From positions 1-56,117 of the forward strand of contig JACJNX010000047.1 of assembly GCA_014695255.1 (NCBI GenBank): 56,117 nt of DNA, in the 5' to 3' direction. Of this stretch, positions 29,050 through 37,332 are shown piece by piece. Position numbers and translations under genes: made by a program. The stretch is from Cyanobacteria bacterium FACHB-63 (GTDB lineage: Bacteria; Cyanobacteriota; Cyanobacteriia; Leptolyngbyales; Leptolyngbyaceae). Each line of letters opens with the position of its first letter. Position 1 is the first letter of the stretch. Below the pieces are notes generated by a model. It had not been told where the DNA came from. It worked only from the letters and a program-made list of their open reading frames with translations, and ran no database searches.

Positions 29050-30045
29050 ATGGCTTTATTAGGGATAGATGTCTCGGCTTACCAGGAAGATGTCGATTGG
29101 GCAACCGTCGCCAGCCAGGGTGTGTTTTATGGATTTGCCAAAGCGACCGAAGGCGCAACCAGTCGAGACGATAAATTTACGCGCAACTGGGCAGGAATGC
29201 GATCGGTCGGCATTGTCCGAGGTGCGTACCATTTCTTCCGTCCCGGTCGAGATCCTGCTACTCAAGCGAATAATTTTCTGCAAACTGTGCAATCGATCGA
29301 AGCATTCGATTTGCCTGCCGTGCTTGATTTAGAAATCGACGACGGATTGAGCGCAGCAACGGTGATCGATCGAGCGTTGCAATGGCTTGACATTATCGAA
29401 ACCAAAACCGGACGCAAACCGATTCTCTATACCTTTCCAAGTTATTGGGAAGAAAAACTTAAAAATCCTAAACAGTTTGCAGCCTACCCGCTTTGGATCG
29501 CAAACTTCGGCACTCGATCGCCCTTTGTTCCTCCCACCTGGAGCCGCTGGACATTCCATCAATACTCTGAATCTGGAACACTGCGCGGAATTGCAGGCAA
29601 TGTCGATCTAAACCAATTCAATGGCAATTTAGATGGACTACAAAAGCTGTTAAAAGGTCGCATTCCCCTCAGACAAGGCTCAGAAGGAGATGTTGTGCAA
29701 GACATGCAGAATTTACTGGAAGCACAGGGATTCGATGTCGGAACGCCCGATGGGGATTTTGGACCAAAAACGAAGGCGCAAGTCACTGCGTTTCAAAGAG
29801 CAAAAAATTTAGTGGCAGATGGCATTGTGGGAGCGGCAACTTGGACAGCGCTACTAGCGGGTAAAACCCCAGTACCGTCTCCCACCCCGACTCCAACTCC
29901 CGTCTCTCTGCCACCGATCAACCTCATCAACGTCGCGAAGTCCTACCGGAGCGCAGCTCATCAAGATGCTGCCCTGAAATGGTTGCAAAGCCAGATTCCT
30001 CAATCAGTTTTGAATGACTTCGCGAAGCGCTGGAGACAGCCGTAG
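29050..30045 (+). CDS. GH25 lysozyme with peptidoglycan-binding domain
   Basis: Muramidase of glycoside hydrolase family 25 (about residues 1-200). It shows GIDVSAYQEDVDW at the N-terminus, FAKATEG, RGAYHFFRP and the catalytic block LDLEIDD. Next is a PG_binding_1 domain (about 205-275, GSEGDVVQDMQNLLEAQGF and DGDFGPKTKAQVTAFQ), then a Pro/Thr/Ser linker and a ~40-residue helical tail of unknown role. No signal peptide is visible, so export may be non-classical or the enzyme may be released by lysis, as with phage-like lysozymes. A hairpin terminator follows. Confidence 0.9.
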   Translation: MALLGIDVSAYQEDVDWATVASQGVFYGFAKATEGATSRDDKFTRNWAGMRSVGIVRGAYHFFRPGRDPATQANNFLQTVQSIEAFDLPAVLDLEIDDGLSAATVIDRALQWLDIIETKTGRKPILYTFPSYWEEKLKNPKQFAAYPLWIANFGTRSPFVPPTWSRWTFHQYSESGTLRGIAGNVDLNQFNGNLDGLQKLLKGRIPLRQGSEGDVVQDMQNLLEAQGFDVGTPDGDFGPKTKAQVTAFQRAKNLVADGIVGAATWTALLAGKTPVPSPTPTPTPVSLPPINLINVAKSYRSAAHQDAALKWLQSQIPQSVLNDFAKRWRQP

Positions 30046-30052
30046 ACACAAA

Positions 30053-30085
30053 AGAAGTCCGATTTCGTTAAAGAACCGGACTTCT
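30053..30085. terminator. terminator after the GH25 gene
   Basis: Nine-base-pair perfect arms AGAAGTCCG (30053-30061) and CGGACTTCT (30077-30085). A short A run on the left gives a T run on the minus strand, so it may also end the small minus-strand frame at 30108-30308. Confidence 0.65.
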
Positions 30086-30107
30086 GATACAAACTGAGAA
30101 CTATCAA

Positions 30108-30308
30108 TTAAGTGTTTTTTTCGTCGGTTTCCTGTCGCCAGCAATGCTCCAGAAGGTAAACTTCCGATCGCTCCCAACAGCGCTCTAGCTTCTGAACGCG
30201 ATGGATATGCCAAAACTTCTCTAATTTCCAAACGAACGGACGCTCACGGTCAAACAGGTCTTGATTTAGATAGTCCCACCACGGGAAACGATCGGAGGAA
30301 TAATTCAT
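30108..30308 (-). CDS. small hypothetical protein, Trp-rich (66 aa)
   Basis: An ATG-initiated frame of 66 codons whose product is rich in Trp, Glu and Arg (FPWWDYLNQDLFDRERPF, KLEKFWHIHRVQKLERCW), with no membrane span. The helical, charged composition looks protein-like and no competing gene covers it. A terminator-like hairpin lies just downstream. There is no clear ribosome binding site. I do not recognise the family, and the call is tentative. Confidence 0.4.
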   Translation of the reverse strand: MNYSSDRFPWWDYLNQDLFDRERPFVWKLEKFWHIHRVQKLERCWERSEVYLLEHCWRQETDEKNT

Positions 30309-30512
30309 GCAAGGGGTCGAGTAATCTGTGCTAGGAGTAGAACAAGTTCGGATGCACCTATCTAAAGAGTGATTTTTTGCATCACAAAGCTGTCCAATTA
30401 GTATGGCATTGAATTATTAAAATCGATCACAAAAAACCGTGAATCTGTCAGGGTTTTCTAGTTTCTTTAAGAAATGTCTAGGCTGTGTGAACTTTCTGCA
30501 AGTCTGGAAACG

Positions 30513-32771
30513 CTAATTGTCATCAACTTGGCTGACTCGTCGCATATTCAGCACATCTGTCATCTTTTTAATCTGAGCAAAGGTACGTTCTAGCTGAGCG
30601 TGGTCGCAAATATCAATGCCCAGGTCAATCACCGCCGTTTGATCCGGAAAGGTTTTGACTTGGGCATTGCGGACATTGATATTGTTGTCGGTGAGGCGAG
30701 AAAGAATGTCTTTGAGCACTCCCACGCGATCAATGACTTCGATTTGAATGTCGATCGGATAAGTTTGAGCGCGTCCCGTGGTCGGTTGGGTAGGATTCCA
30801 GCTTAGGGGTACTAAGCGATCGCCCGGAACAGAATCGACGTTGGGACAGCCTTGGCGATGAATCGAAATGCCGCGATTGCTGCGGGTGATGACTCCAATA
30901 ATCGATTCTCCGGGCAAGGGATGACAACAGCCTGCCATATAGTGCAGCAAGCCCTCGACTCCCGCGATCGGGCATTTCGTCGTGGGTGCAGATACGGCTC
31001 TCGGTGCAGCGGGAAGCAAGGGAATCAGAGCCGCATCGTTTGCCAAACTCGACGGGGGTTGGGGGTGAGACAGCGATTGCTGTGCTTTGACGGCATCTCG
31101 AATGCGATTGAGTGCCAGATTCAAAGTAATTTCGCCGTATCCAACCGCTGCAACGAAATCTTCAACGCTGTGATAGTTACATCGTTCAGCCGCCGTTAGC
31201 ATCGGAGCGGATTTCATCAACGCTTCAAAGCCGTTTTTGCCGAGTTCTTTCTCCAGCATTTCACGACCGCGCAGCACGTTCTCGTCATGGTGCGATCGCT
31301 TGTACGCTTGTCGAATCCGGTTTCTCGCGCCTGTGGTGACGACAAAATTCAGCCAGTCTAAACTGGGACGGGCGTTCTTTTGAGTAATGATTTCGACGAT
31401 ATCGCCCATTCTCAATTGCGTATCGAGTTGAACCATGCGACCGTTCACTTTTGCGCCTGCACAGTGGTTGCCAACTTCGGTATGAATCCGGTACGCAAAA
31501 TCTACTGGAGTCGATCGTGGGCTGAGGGCAACGACTTCTCCTTTCGGCGTGAACACATAGACATCGCCATCGAAGAGATTGTCTTTAATGCTCTCAAGGT
31601 ATTCTTGCGCGTCTTTCAGATCGCTTTGCCAGTCAAGCAGTTGACGCAACCAGGTAAATTTCTCGTCGTCGCTGGTGAGCTTCGAGGTTGAACCGCCGGA
31701 TTCTTTGTATTTCCAGTGCGCTGCAATCCCGTATTCTGCGACATGGTGCATTTCGAGCGTCCGGATCTGGACTTCTAAGGGACGACCAGAATCTCCGATC
31801 ACAACCGTATGCAGCGATTGATAACGGTTGGGTTTGGGTAAGCCGATGTAGTCTTTGAAGCGTCCAGGAATCGGGCGGAATGTGTCATGAACGATCGCGA
31901 GCGCGCGGTAACATTCGTCGTTGTTTTCTACAATAATTCGGACAGCCGCGACATCGTAGATTTGCTCATAGTCTTTTTGCTGACGCTGCATCTTTTGGTA
32001 AATCCCGTAAAGATGCTTGGGTCTACCGCTGACTTCGACGCAATGAACTCCGACTTGATCCAGACGGCGTTTGAATGTCGCTGCAACTTCGCTGAGTCTG
32101 GCTTCGCGATCGCCCCGTTTTTCCGAAACTAATTTCTGAATTTCTCGATAGGCTTCGGTTTCGAGATACTTAAATGAGAGGTCTTCGAGTTCCCACTTGA
32201 CATTACCAATCCCCAAGCGGTTTGCCAGCGGCGCAAAAATTTCGCGGGTTTCGAGCGAGATCCGCTGTTGTTTTTCGGGTGGCAGATGCTCCAGTGTTCG
32301 CATATTGTGGAGTCGATCGGCAAGTTTCACCACAATCACGCGAATGTCCTGCGCCATTGCAAGGAACATTCGGCGGAAGTTTTCTGCCTGTCGCTCGGTC
32401 TTGCTGGAGAAATTAAATTTAGAAAGCTTGGTCACGCCATCGACCAAACATCGAACTTCAGACCCAAAGCGCTCTTCAATTTCTTCGGGTGTGACATCAG
32501 TATCTTCGACGACATCATGCAGGAATCCGGCAGCAATCATGACACCGCTCCCACCGAGATCTCTCAAAATGCCTGCTACCGCGACAGGATGAGCGATGTA
32601 CGGTTCGCCAGAAGCGCGCTTCTGCCCTGCGTGCAGTTGATAAGCAAATTCAAACGCACGGCAGATCAAATCTTGATCGCGTTGGTTTTCGTCGGAGGGT
32701 TTGAGGAAACACTCACGCAACCAATCGGGTAAAGCAAAGTCAATGGTGGGGATGGATGCCGCTACATTCAT
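30513..32771 (-). CDS. rsh: bifunctional (p)ppGpp synthetase/hydrolase (RelA/SpoT homologue)
   Basis: A 752-residue RSH enzyme controlling the stringent response. Domains in order: HD hydrolase (about residues 45-165, with HDVVEDTD intact, so hydrolase activity is expected), RelA/SpoT synthetase (about 235-350, RFKDYIGLPKPNRYQSLH), TGS (about 405-470, DVYVFTPKGEV), a helical and conserved-cysteine region (MAGCCHPLPGE), and a C-terminal ACT domain (about 670-745). This is the single long RSH typical of cyanobacteria. A 520-base gene-free stretch lies upstream. Confidence 0.95.
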   Translation of the reverse strand: MNVAASIPTIDFALPDWLRECFLKPSDENQRDQDLICRAFEFAYQLHAGQKRASGEPYIAHPVAVAGILRDLGGSGVMIAAGFLHDVVEDTDVTPEEIEERFGSEVRCLVDGVTKLSKFNFSSKTERQAENFRRMFLAMAQDIRVIVVKLADRLHNMRTLEHLPPEKQQRISLETREIFAPLANRLGIGNVKWELEDLSFKYLETEAYREIQKLVSEKRGDREARLSEVAATFKRRLDQVGVHCVEVSGRPKHLYGIYQKMQRQQKDYEQIYDVAAVRIIVENNDECYRALAIVHDTFRPIPGRFKDYIGLPKPNRYQSLHTVVIGDSGRPLEVQIRTLEMHHVAEYGIAAHWKYKESGGSTSKLTSDDEKFTWLRQLLDWQSDLKDAQEYLESIKDNLFDGDVYVFTPKGEVVALSPRSTPVDFAYRIHTEVGNHCAGAKVNGRMVQLDTQLRMGDIVEIITQKNARPSLDWLNFVVTTGARNRIRQAYKRSHHDENVLRGREMLEKELGKNGFEALMKSAPMLTAAERCNYHSVEDFVAAVGYGEITLNLALNRIRDAVKAQQSLSHPQPPSSLANDAALIPLLPAAPRAVSAPTTKCPIAGVEGLLHYMAGCCHPLPGESIIGVITRSNRGISIHRQGCPNVDSVPGDRLVPLSWNPTQPTTGRAQTYPIDIQIEVIDRVGVLKDILSRLTDNNINVRNAQVKTFPDQTAVIDLGIDICDHAQLERTFAQIKKMTDVLNMRRVSQVDDN

Positions 32772-33294
32772 GCTGATTTGCGTGACTAGAGTGCAGGTTC
32801 AGACAGTCAGATCTAGACAATAAAGAAATCGCGAAAGAAATTCAAACCCTAGATTAATGTATAGCGATATACAAAACAGTCAACGAATAGAAAATGAGTC
32901 TAGCACGAGGAGCTTCCCTAACGGCTAGACACTAAGATTTGAACTTCAGAATCGACAAACAGCGAGACAAAAATTTCACAAAGACAGAGACTTTGAAATC
33001 GTCTCGCACTCAAGCCAATCCAAGTGAAAATAAAGGGTATGTCTTAATCTTGTTAAGACAATCGTAACGCTCATTCTATCGAATGGTGATCCGTTTCTTA
33101 GCGGAGATTTTGAATTATTGAGAAATTTTGCGATCGCCCTCAACTCAAGCAAACTTCGAGTTTTACATCCGTACTCTCCACGACGCGAACAATTTTGAGC
33201 GAATTTATACCGAGAGCTTCAACAATTTACTGAAACGCTGTTCTACATAAATTACGCTCTTCAGCGATCCCCGCTTTTTAACTAAAGTTCAGGT
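32772..33294. other. gene-free stretch upstream of rsh and the PatD-like gene
   Basis: About 520 bases between divergent rsh and the PatD-like gene hold no convincing frame. An inverted repeat TGTATAGCGATATACA (32858-32873, 6-bp arms) lies about 87 bases upstream of rsh and could be an operator. The rest is AT-rich with no clear hairpin, repeat or RNA gene. Confidence 0.5.
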
Positions 33295-33645
33295 ATGTTA
33301 ACAGAGAACCAAGTTCACGCTTTTCACCGATTTCAAAACGCGATCGTTGCACTCGATCAAACCCTCAACTCGGTCGAACTGGATCGAACTGCGCTTCATC
33401 AAAAGATACGATCGCTCCAGCAGATTTTCCAGGAGGAGATTCAGCCGATTCAATCCGAACACTATCAAACGCACTCTGTTTTAGTGGAAATCAATAAACA
33501 AATGCGATTGCTTGGGATGGATGGAATGTTTTTGCAGACTGCGCGGCAGGCTGGAACCATCGAAACTCGACTTGGACAGGTTCGCGATCGCATCAAATTC
33601 TTGACGAACTATTGCAGTGCAATTCTAGGGACTGAGCCTGATTAA
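33295..33645 (+). CDS. PatD-like heterocyst frequency control family protein
   Basis: A 116-residue all-helical protein whose second half, NKQMRLLGMDGMFLQTARQ and RLGQVRDRIKFLTNYCSAIL, matches my memory of the PatD family. PatD influences heterocyst frequency in Anabaena, but relatives occur in non-heterocystous cyanobacteria, where the role is unknown. No signal peptide or membrane span. It is followed by a zinc-ribbon gene 29 bases downstream on the same strand. The family call is from pattern memory and should be checked by profile search. Confidence 0.6.
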   Translation: MLTENQVHAFHRFQNAIVALDQTLNSVELDRTALHQKIRSLQQIFQEEIQPIQSEHYQTHSVLVEINKQMRLLGMDGMFLQTARQAGTIETRLGQVRDRIKFLTNYCSAILGTEPD

Positions 33646-33674
33646 ATAAGAAGCGTTGGATTGAGGAGCGCGCT

Positions 33675-34271
33675 ATGCAGTGCCCAAAAGAGAGAAAAAT
33701 TACGCTAACCGATGGCACATTAACTGAAGCATTAGCGGTGAAACAGTGTCCTGACTGTAAAGGAACCTGGATTCCATCTGAGAATTACAAGGCATGGCAG
33801 GCAGAAAGACCTCATCCTAAAACGGTTGCAGATCTAATTCCCAAAACGTTAGATGTGGAGTTCGTGCAGTCGCCGCTTGATGCCAAGGCGGCACTGTGCC
33901 CTGAGTGCGGGAGCTATCTGGCGCGGGTCAAAGTCGGCATGAGAACACCCTTTTATGTAGAACGCTGTTTAAGCTGTGGGGGAATTTGGTGCGATCGTGG
34001 CGAATGGGAGGCACTCGAAACAATGGGATTGCACCTTGCGATCGAGCAGTTGTTCTCAAGCGAGTGGCAAACTTTATCGAGAGCGCGCGAACATCTAGCC
34101 ATTGAGAAGCAGGCGACGATCGATCGATTAGGAGTCGAGTTAGCAAATCAAGTGTTTGAGTTAGCGGAAGTGCTGAAGAACCATCCAAACGGGGATTTTG
34201 GCGTGGCTTATTTGATGCGGCGATTTGAGAATTTTGCTCAGGAAGTGAAGCCGCAAAATGTTGAACAGTAG
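33675..34271 (+). CDS. TFIIB-type zinc-ribbon (zf-TFIIB) protein
   Basis: A 198-residue protein with two zf-TFIIB-like ribbons. The second (about residues 75-115) is complete: CPECGSYL, then CLSCGGIWCDRGE. The first is degenerate: its leading knuckle is CPKE rather than CPxC, though CPDCKGTW is intact. A helical C-terminal region follows. Proteins of this type are common in cyanobacteria and have no firm function. It lies 29 bases after the PatD-like gene and probably shares its transcript. Confidence 0.78.
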   Translation: MQCPKERKITLTDGTLTEALAVKQCPDCKGTWIPSENYKAWQAERPHPKTVADLIPKTLDVEFVQSPLDAKAALCPECGSYLARVKVGMRTPFYVERCLSCGGIWCDRGEWEALETMGLHLAIEQLFSSEWQTLSRAREHLAIEKQATIDRLGVELANQVFELAEVLKNHPNGDFGVAYLMRRFENFAQEVKPQNVEQ

Positions 34272-34287
34272 CGGTTTTGGGGTGATA

Positions 34288-34316
34288 CGCGGGGATGTCA
34301 AAATGACTATCCCGCG
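34288..34316. terminator. hairpin between convergent zinc-ribbon and methyltransferase genes
   Basis: CGCGGG (34288-34293) pairs with CCCGCG (34311-34316), and inner GTCA/TGAC continues the stem with small bulges. It lies between two convergent genes. There is no strong T run. Confidence 0.5.
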
Positions 34317-34347
34317 ATTCATTTAGTTTAGCGATCGCACCTTCTTC

Positions 34348-35274
34348 TCACTTTCTCACAGCGCGAAACATCCCAAAGCGACACAATCCCGCCCCAAACG
34401 CTAATCGCATCAACAACAATGTGGGCACTTCTCGCAGGGACTTGATTAAGCCAGATATTCCAAAACGCACTAATCCTTGAGGACGCGCCACTCCTTGCCA
34501 AATCGAATCTAGCCAAGACGGTAGCGTTTCCCTTGTCCAATCTGCCGTCTGAACTGCTCCATCCGTTAAATGTGTCGCCTCTAATTGTTCTGCGAATCCC
34601 TCAATACTGGCAAACTCTGGATGTGCCCACTGATCCAGCAGTTGGCGCATCACCCAACGCTCCCACAAAACGAGAGGCTGCTTTCTCGCGTCTCGCTGAT
34701 TCCAGTCTGCAACTACTAGAATTCCACCGGGTTTAAGCACTCTGATAAGTTCCTTAGCAAACACCGCTTTATCTGGCATATGTGGTCCTGCCTCAATGCA
34801 CCACACCACTTCAAAGCTGCCATCCGGGAACGACAAATTCATTGCATCATCCTGCTGGAATCTTGCCGAGAGTCCTGATGGTGTAAGTTCCTGTGCTCGT
34901 TTGACTTGTCCAGGACTAATCGTAATTCCCGTGACATCAAAGGCATAGTCTCTTGCCAAAATGCGACTACTTCCTCCGATGCCGCAGCCTACATCTAAAA
35001 CGGTTGTCCCAACGGGAAGCTTGTCTAATCCACCCCAGCGCACCATTTCATGCACAAAGTCTGATTTTGCTGTGAGAAAGTTTTTAGACCGAGGCGGAGA
35101 GCCGTAATGACCGAGGTGGATATGTTCTCCCCAGTAGAACTCTAGAATGCCGTCTTGAGTCCATTCATCATAAGCGGTTGCAACCGAATCACCCGATTGA
35201 TACCGACGCGGATTCAGTAGATAGATTAGTGCCAGCGCGATCGACACGATCAACAAAAGCCAGACGATATTCAT
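34348..35274 (-). CDS. MPBQ/MSBQ methyltransferase (plastoquinone/tocopherol pathway)
   Basis: SAM-dependent methyltransferase of 308 residues with an N-terminal membrane helix (about residues 4-20). The sequence closely follows my memory of the Synechocystis sll0418 enzyme, which methylates 2-methyl-6-phytyl/solanesyl-benzoquinol: EFYWGEHIHLGHYG, VLDVGCGIGGSSR (motif I), TGITISPGQVKRA, WCIEAGPHMPDK, and a C-terminal hydrophobic segment ending near GLCRFGMFRAVRK. The related gamma-tocopherol methyltransferase lacks the N-terminal anchor. It probably acts at the envelope or thylakoid membrane. Confidence 0.88.
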   Translation of the reverse strand: MNIVWLLLIVSIALALIYLLNPRRYQSGDSVATAYDEWTQDGILEFYWGEHIHLGHYGSPPRSKNFLTAKSDFVHEMVRWGGLDKLPVGTTVLDVGCGIGGSSRILARDYAFDVTGITISPGQVKRAQELTPSGLSARFQQDDAMNLSFPDGSFEVVWCIEAGPHMPDKAVFAKELIRVLKPGGILVVADWNQRDARKQPLVLWERWVMRQLLDQWAHPEFASIEGFAEQLEATHLTDGAVQTADWTRETLPSWLDSIWQGVARPQGLVRFGISGLIKSLREVPTLLLMRLAFGAGLCRFGMFRAVRK

Positions 35275-35418
35275 AAAACCCTTAAGCAGACCTTTCTTAT
35301 GATAAAAGCTTCTCTGCTCAAGATGAAGAAATGCTAATCTAGCGGAATCAGCCGGAAGCTTCAGCTATGACGCAATCGGACACACCTAGCGATCGCGACC
35401 GAGAAATCGATCGACAAT

Positions 35419-35446
35419 TTAGAGATTTAAACTTAGAGATTTAAAC
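35419..35446. repeat. 14-bp perfect tandem duplication causing a frameshift
   Basis: TTAGAGATTTAAAC occurs twice in a row (35419-35432 and 35433-35446). Because 14 is not a multiple of three, the duplication puts the upstream ATG at 35367 out of frame with the gene at 35462. Removing one copy joins them into a single 102-codon frame. Confidence 0.9.
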
Positions 35447-35461
35447 CGCCGAGTTGAGCGC

Positions 35462-35689
35462 ATGGAGTATGCACAGATTACGCCTCAAGAATTAGCGAGA
35501 GGATTCGATCGCGTGTACGACGAAATTCATGACCTTGAGGATCATATGAACTCAAGGTTCGATCGGGTCAATGAGCGGCTTGATCGAATTGAAGGAGAAG
35601 TCCGAGAGTTGAATCGCAAGTTTGACGAACTAGAGCGCAAATTTGATATTGTGATGCAGTACATTACCGGACAAGGCGGAGCAAGCTAG
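35462..35689 (+). CDS. small coiled-coil protein, 5' end split off by a frameshift
   Basis: A 75-residue frame whose product is almost entirely a heptad-repeat coiled coil (FDRVNERLDRIEGEVREL, then KFDELERKFDIVMQYI). The codons just before this ATG still read as protein in frame (D-L-N-R-R-V-E-R), and an ATG at 35367 with an acidic, charged start (MTQSDTPSDRDREIDRQ) would join them if one copy of the 14-bp repeat were removed. The ancestral protein was therefore probably 102 residues. Translation may now begin at 35462 or the gene may be inactive. It overlaps the gmhB stop by four bases. No known family is recognised. Confidence 0.65.
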   Translation: MEYAQITPQELARGFDRVYDEIHDLEDHMNSRFDRVNERLDRIEGEVRELNRKFDELERKFDIVMQYITGQGGAS

Positions 35690-36237
35690 ATTGATTGAAC
35701 AATCACTTCTGCGGCTTCGGCTAAATTGGCAACTTTGAAATGAGGGGTTCGTGCTTCATTCAGAATCCACTCTGTCTCATTGCCGTTCTCGATCAAAACT
35801 GTTCGACATCCCGCACTCCGACCCGCCTCCACATCATTCAAAATATCGCCAATCATCCACGATCGCGCTAAATCAATCTGGTGTTCCTGTGCAGCTTTAA
35901 GCAACATTCCAGCATGGGGTTTGCGACACTCACACTCAAGGCGGTATTGCGTGATCGTTCCCTGTGGATGATGCGGACAGTAATAAAATCCATCTAATTC
36001 GATCGGCTTCAGTAATTCCTGTAATCGCTGCTCAACGCCGATCAACGCAGACTCAGGAAAATAACCCCGCGCCACTCCCGACTGATTCGAGACGACAATC
36101 AATTTGAATCCGCGATCGCGCAAAATCCTCAACGCCGATCGTGCAAACTCAGCCAACTGAATCTTACTTGGCTCCACGTTGTAAGGAATATCCGGAATCA
36201 GCGTTCCGTCCTTGTCAAGAAAAATAGCGGGAAACAT
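35686..36237 (-). CDS. gmhB: D-glycero-manno-heptose-1,7-bisphosphate 7-phosphatase
   Basis: HAD-superfamily (IIIA) phosphatase of 183 residues. Motif I is FLDKDGTLIPD, motif II VVSNQSG, and motif III/IV the lysine in CRKPHAG with the later MIGDILNDVEAG. The cysteine/histidine loop CPHHPQGTITQYRLECECRKP is the GmhB-type zinc site and distinguishes it from histidinol-phosphatases. It makes heptose 1-phosphate for lipopolysaccharide core or related polymers. The other heptose genes are not in the window. Confidence 0.85.
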   Translation of the reverse strand: MFPAIFLDKDGTLIPDIPYNVEPSKIQLAEFARSALRILRDRGFKLIVVSNQSGVARGYFPESALIGVEQRLQELLKPIELDGFYYCPHHPQGTITQYRLECECRKPHAGMLLKAAQEHQIDLARSWMIGDILNDVEAGRSAGCRTVLIENGNETEWILNEARTPHFKVANLAEAAEVIVQSI

Positions 36238-36457
36238 ACGATCGACGACTCCAAAAAAATTCTGCGAAATCTACCGATTTTCGCCTGAAGTTTTTAAACT
36301 AAAGGAGGCTGTCCGATTTGCATATCTGACGAGGCTCCGACCCTACTTTACGGGAAAGTGAGCTAAACCCTACGCAAGTGCTGCAACATCAGCGGTGTGA
36401 GCTAACGTATAAAGCAACGGCAACTTCAACTCTAAGAAACGCCAGAAGGAAAGAACT

Positions 36458-37234
36458 ATGGGATTATTTGACCGCATCAGCCGCGTTGTCCGCTCCAACG
36501 TGAATGACATGGTGAGCAAGGCAGAAGATCCAGAGAAGATTCTGGAGCAAGCTGTCCAAGATATGCAGGAAGATTTGGTGCAGCTTCGTCAAGCCGTGGC
36601 GCAGGCGATCGCCTCGCAAAAACGCACTCAGCAACAATATAATCAAGCTCAAACCGAATCGAACAATTGGCAACAACGGGCACAACTCGCGCTGCAAAAA
36701 GGCGACGAAAATCTTGCCCGCGAAGCCCTCACCCGCAAAAAAACTCATACTGAAACGGCAACCGCGCTCAAAACTCAGCTCGATACCCAATCTACCCAGG
36801 TTGACACCCTCAAGCGCAGCCTCATCGCCCTTGAAGGCAAGATCTCAGAAGCCAAGACCAAAAAAGATATGCTCAAAGCCCGCGCTAGCGCAGCCAAGGC
36901 TCAAGAGCAACTGCAAGGCATGGTTAACAACATGGGAACCAGCACTGCGATGGCGGCATTTGAGCGGATGGAAGACAAGGTGCTGCAACTCGAAGCTCGA
37001 TCGCAAGCCGCAGGCGAACTGGCTGGAGCTGATCTCGAATCGCAATTCCGGGCGCTTGAGTCTGGTGATGTTGACCTCGAACTCGAAGCGATGAAACAGC
37101 AAATGCTGGCAGGCTCGCCGCAAGCGCAGCAGTCGCTACCCGGAACGGCAGCTCCTCAGACTACGCAAGCCCCGAAAGATGCGGTAATCGATTCTGAGTT
37201 GGAAGATCTCAAAAAGCAGTTAGATAACCTCTAG
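36458..37234 (+). CDS. vipp1: membrane-shaping ESCRT-III-like protein Vipp1 (IM30)
   Basis: A 258-residue PspA/IM30-family protein, essential for thylakoid biogenesis and membrane repair in cyanobacteria. It starts MGLFDRISRVVRSNVNDMV (amphipathic lipid-binding helix 0), and long coiled-coil helices fill residues 25-220. The C-terminal extension of about 35 residues (SLPGTAAPQTTQAP then ELEDLKKQL) is the feature separating Vipp1 from bacterial PspA. The upstream ~150 bases may form a structured leader. A GC-rich hairpin follows the stop. Confidence 0.92.
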   Translation: MGLFDRISRVVRSNVNDMVSKAEDPEKILEQAVQDMQEDLVQLRQAVAQAIASQKRTQQQYNQAQTESNNWQQRAQLALQKGDENLAREALTRKKTHTETATALKTQLDTQSTQVDTLKRSLIALEGKISEAKTKKDMLKARASAAKAQEQLQGMVNNMGTSTAMAAFERMEDKVLQLEARSQAAGELAGADLESQFRALESGDVDLELEAMKQQMLAGSPQAQQSLPGTAAPQTTQAPKDAVIDSELEDLKKQLDNL

Positions 37235-37268
37235 GTGGGGAGTGGGGAGTGTTCCTTTCCTCCCCACC
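37235..37268 (+). terminator. hairpin after vipp1
   Basis: GTGGGGAG (from 37235) pairs with CTCCCCAC (37260-37267). The stem is GC-rich; the tail GTTATTAAT has only scattered T residues. A second TGGGGAG copy just inside the left arm allows an alternative pairing. Confidence 0.5.
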
Positions 37269-37332
37269 CCGTTATTAATAAGAAATCGTTACAATCAAAG
37301 AGAGTCTCTAGATTGAAACGAAAAGGTTTTTC

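Noticed and set aside
30004-30231. 75-codon minus-strand frame overlapping the lysozyme 3' end
   Set aside because: It runs through the terminator hairpin and into the GH25 gene; the overlapping 66-codon frame is the better candidate.
36301-36457. Known riboswitch upstream of vipp1 (glutamine, c-di-AMP, guanidine)
   Set aside because: None of the conserved core motifs of these classes could be found; only an unspecified structured leader is suggested.
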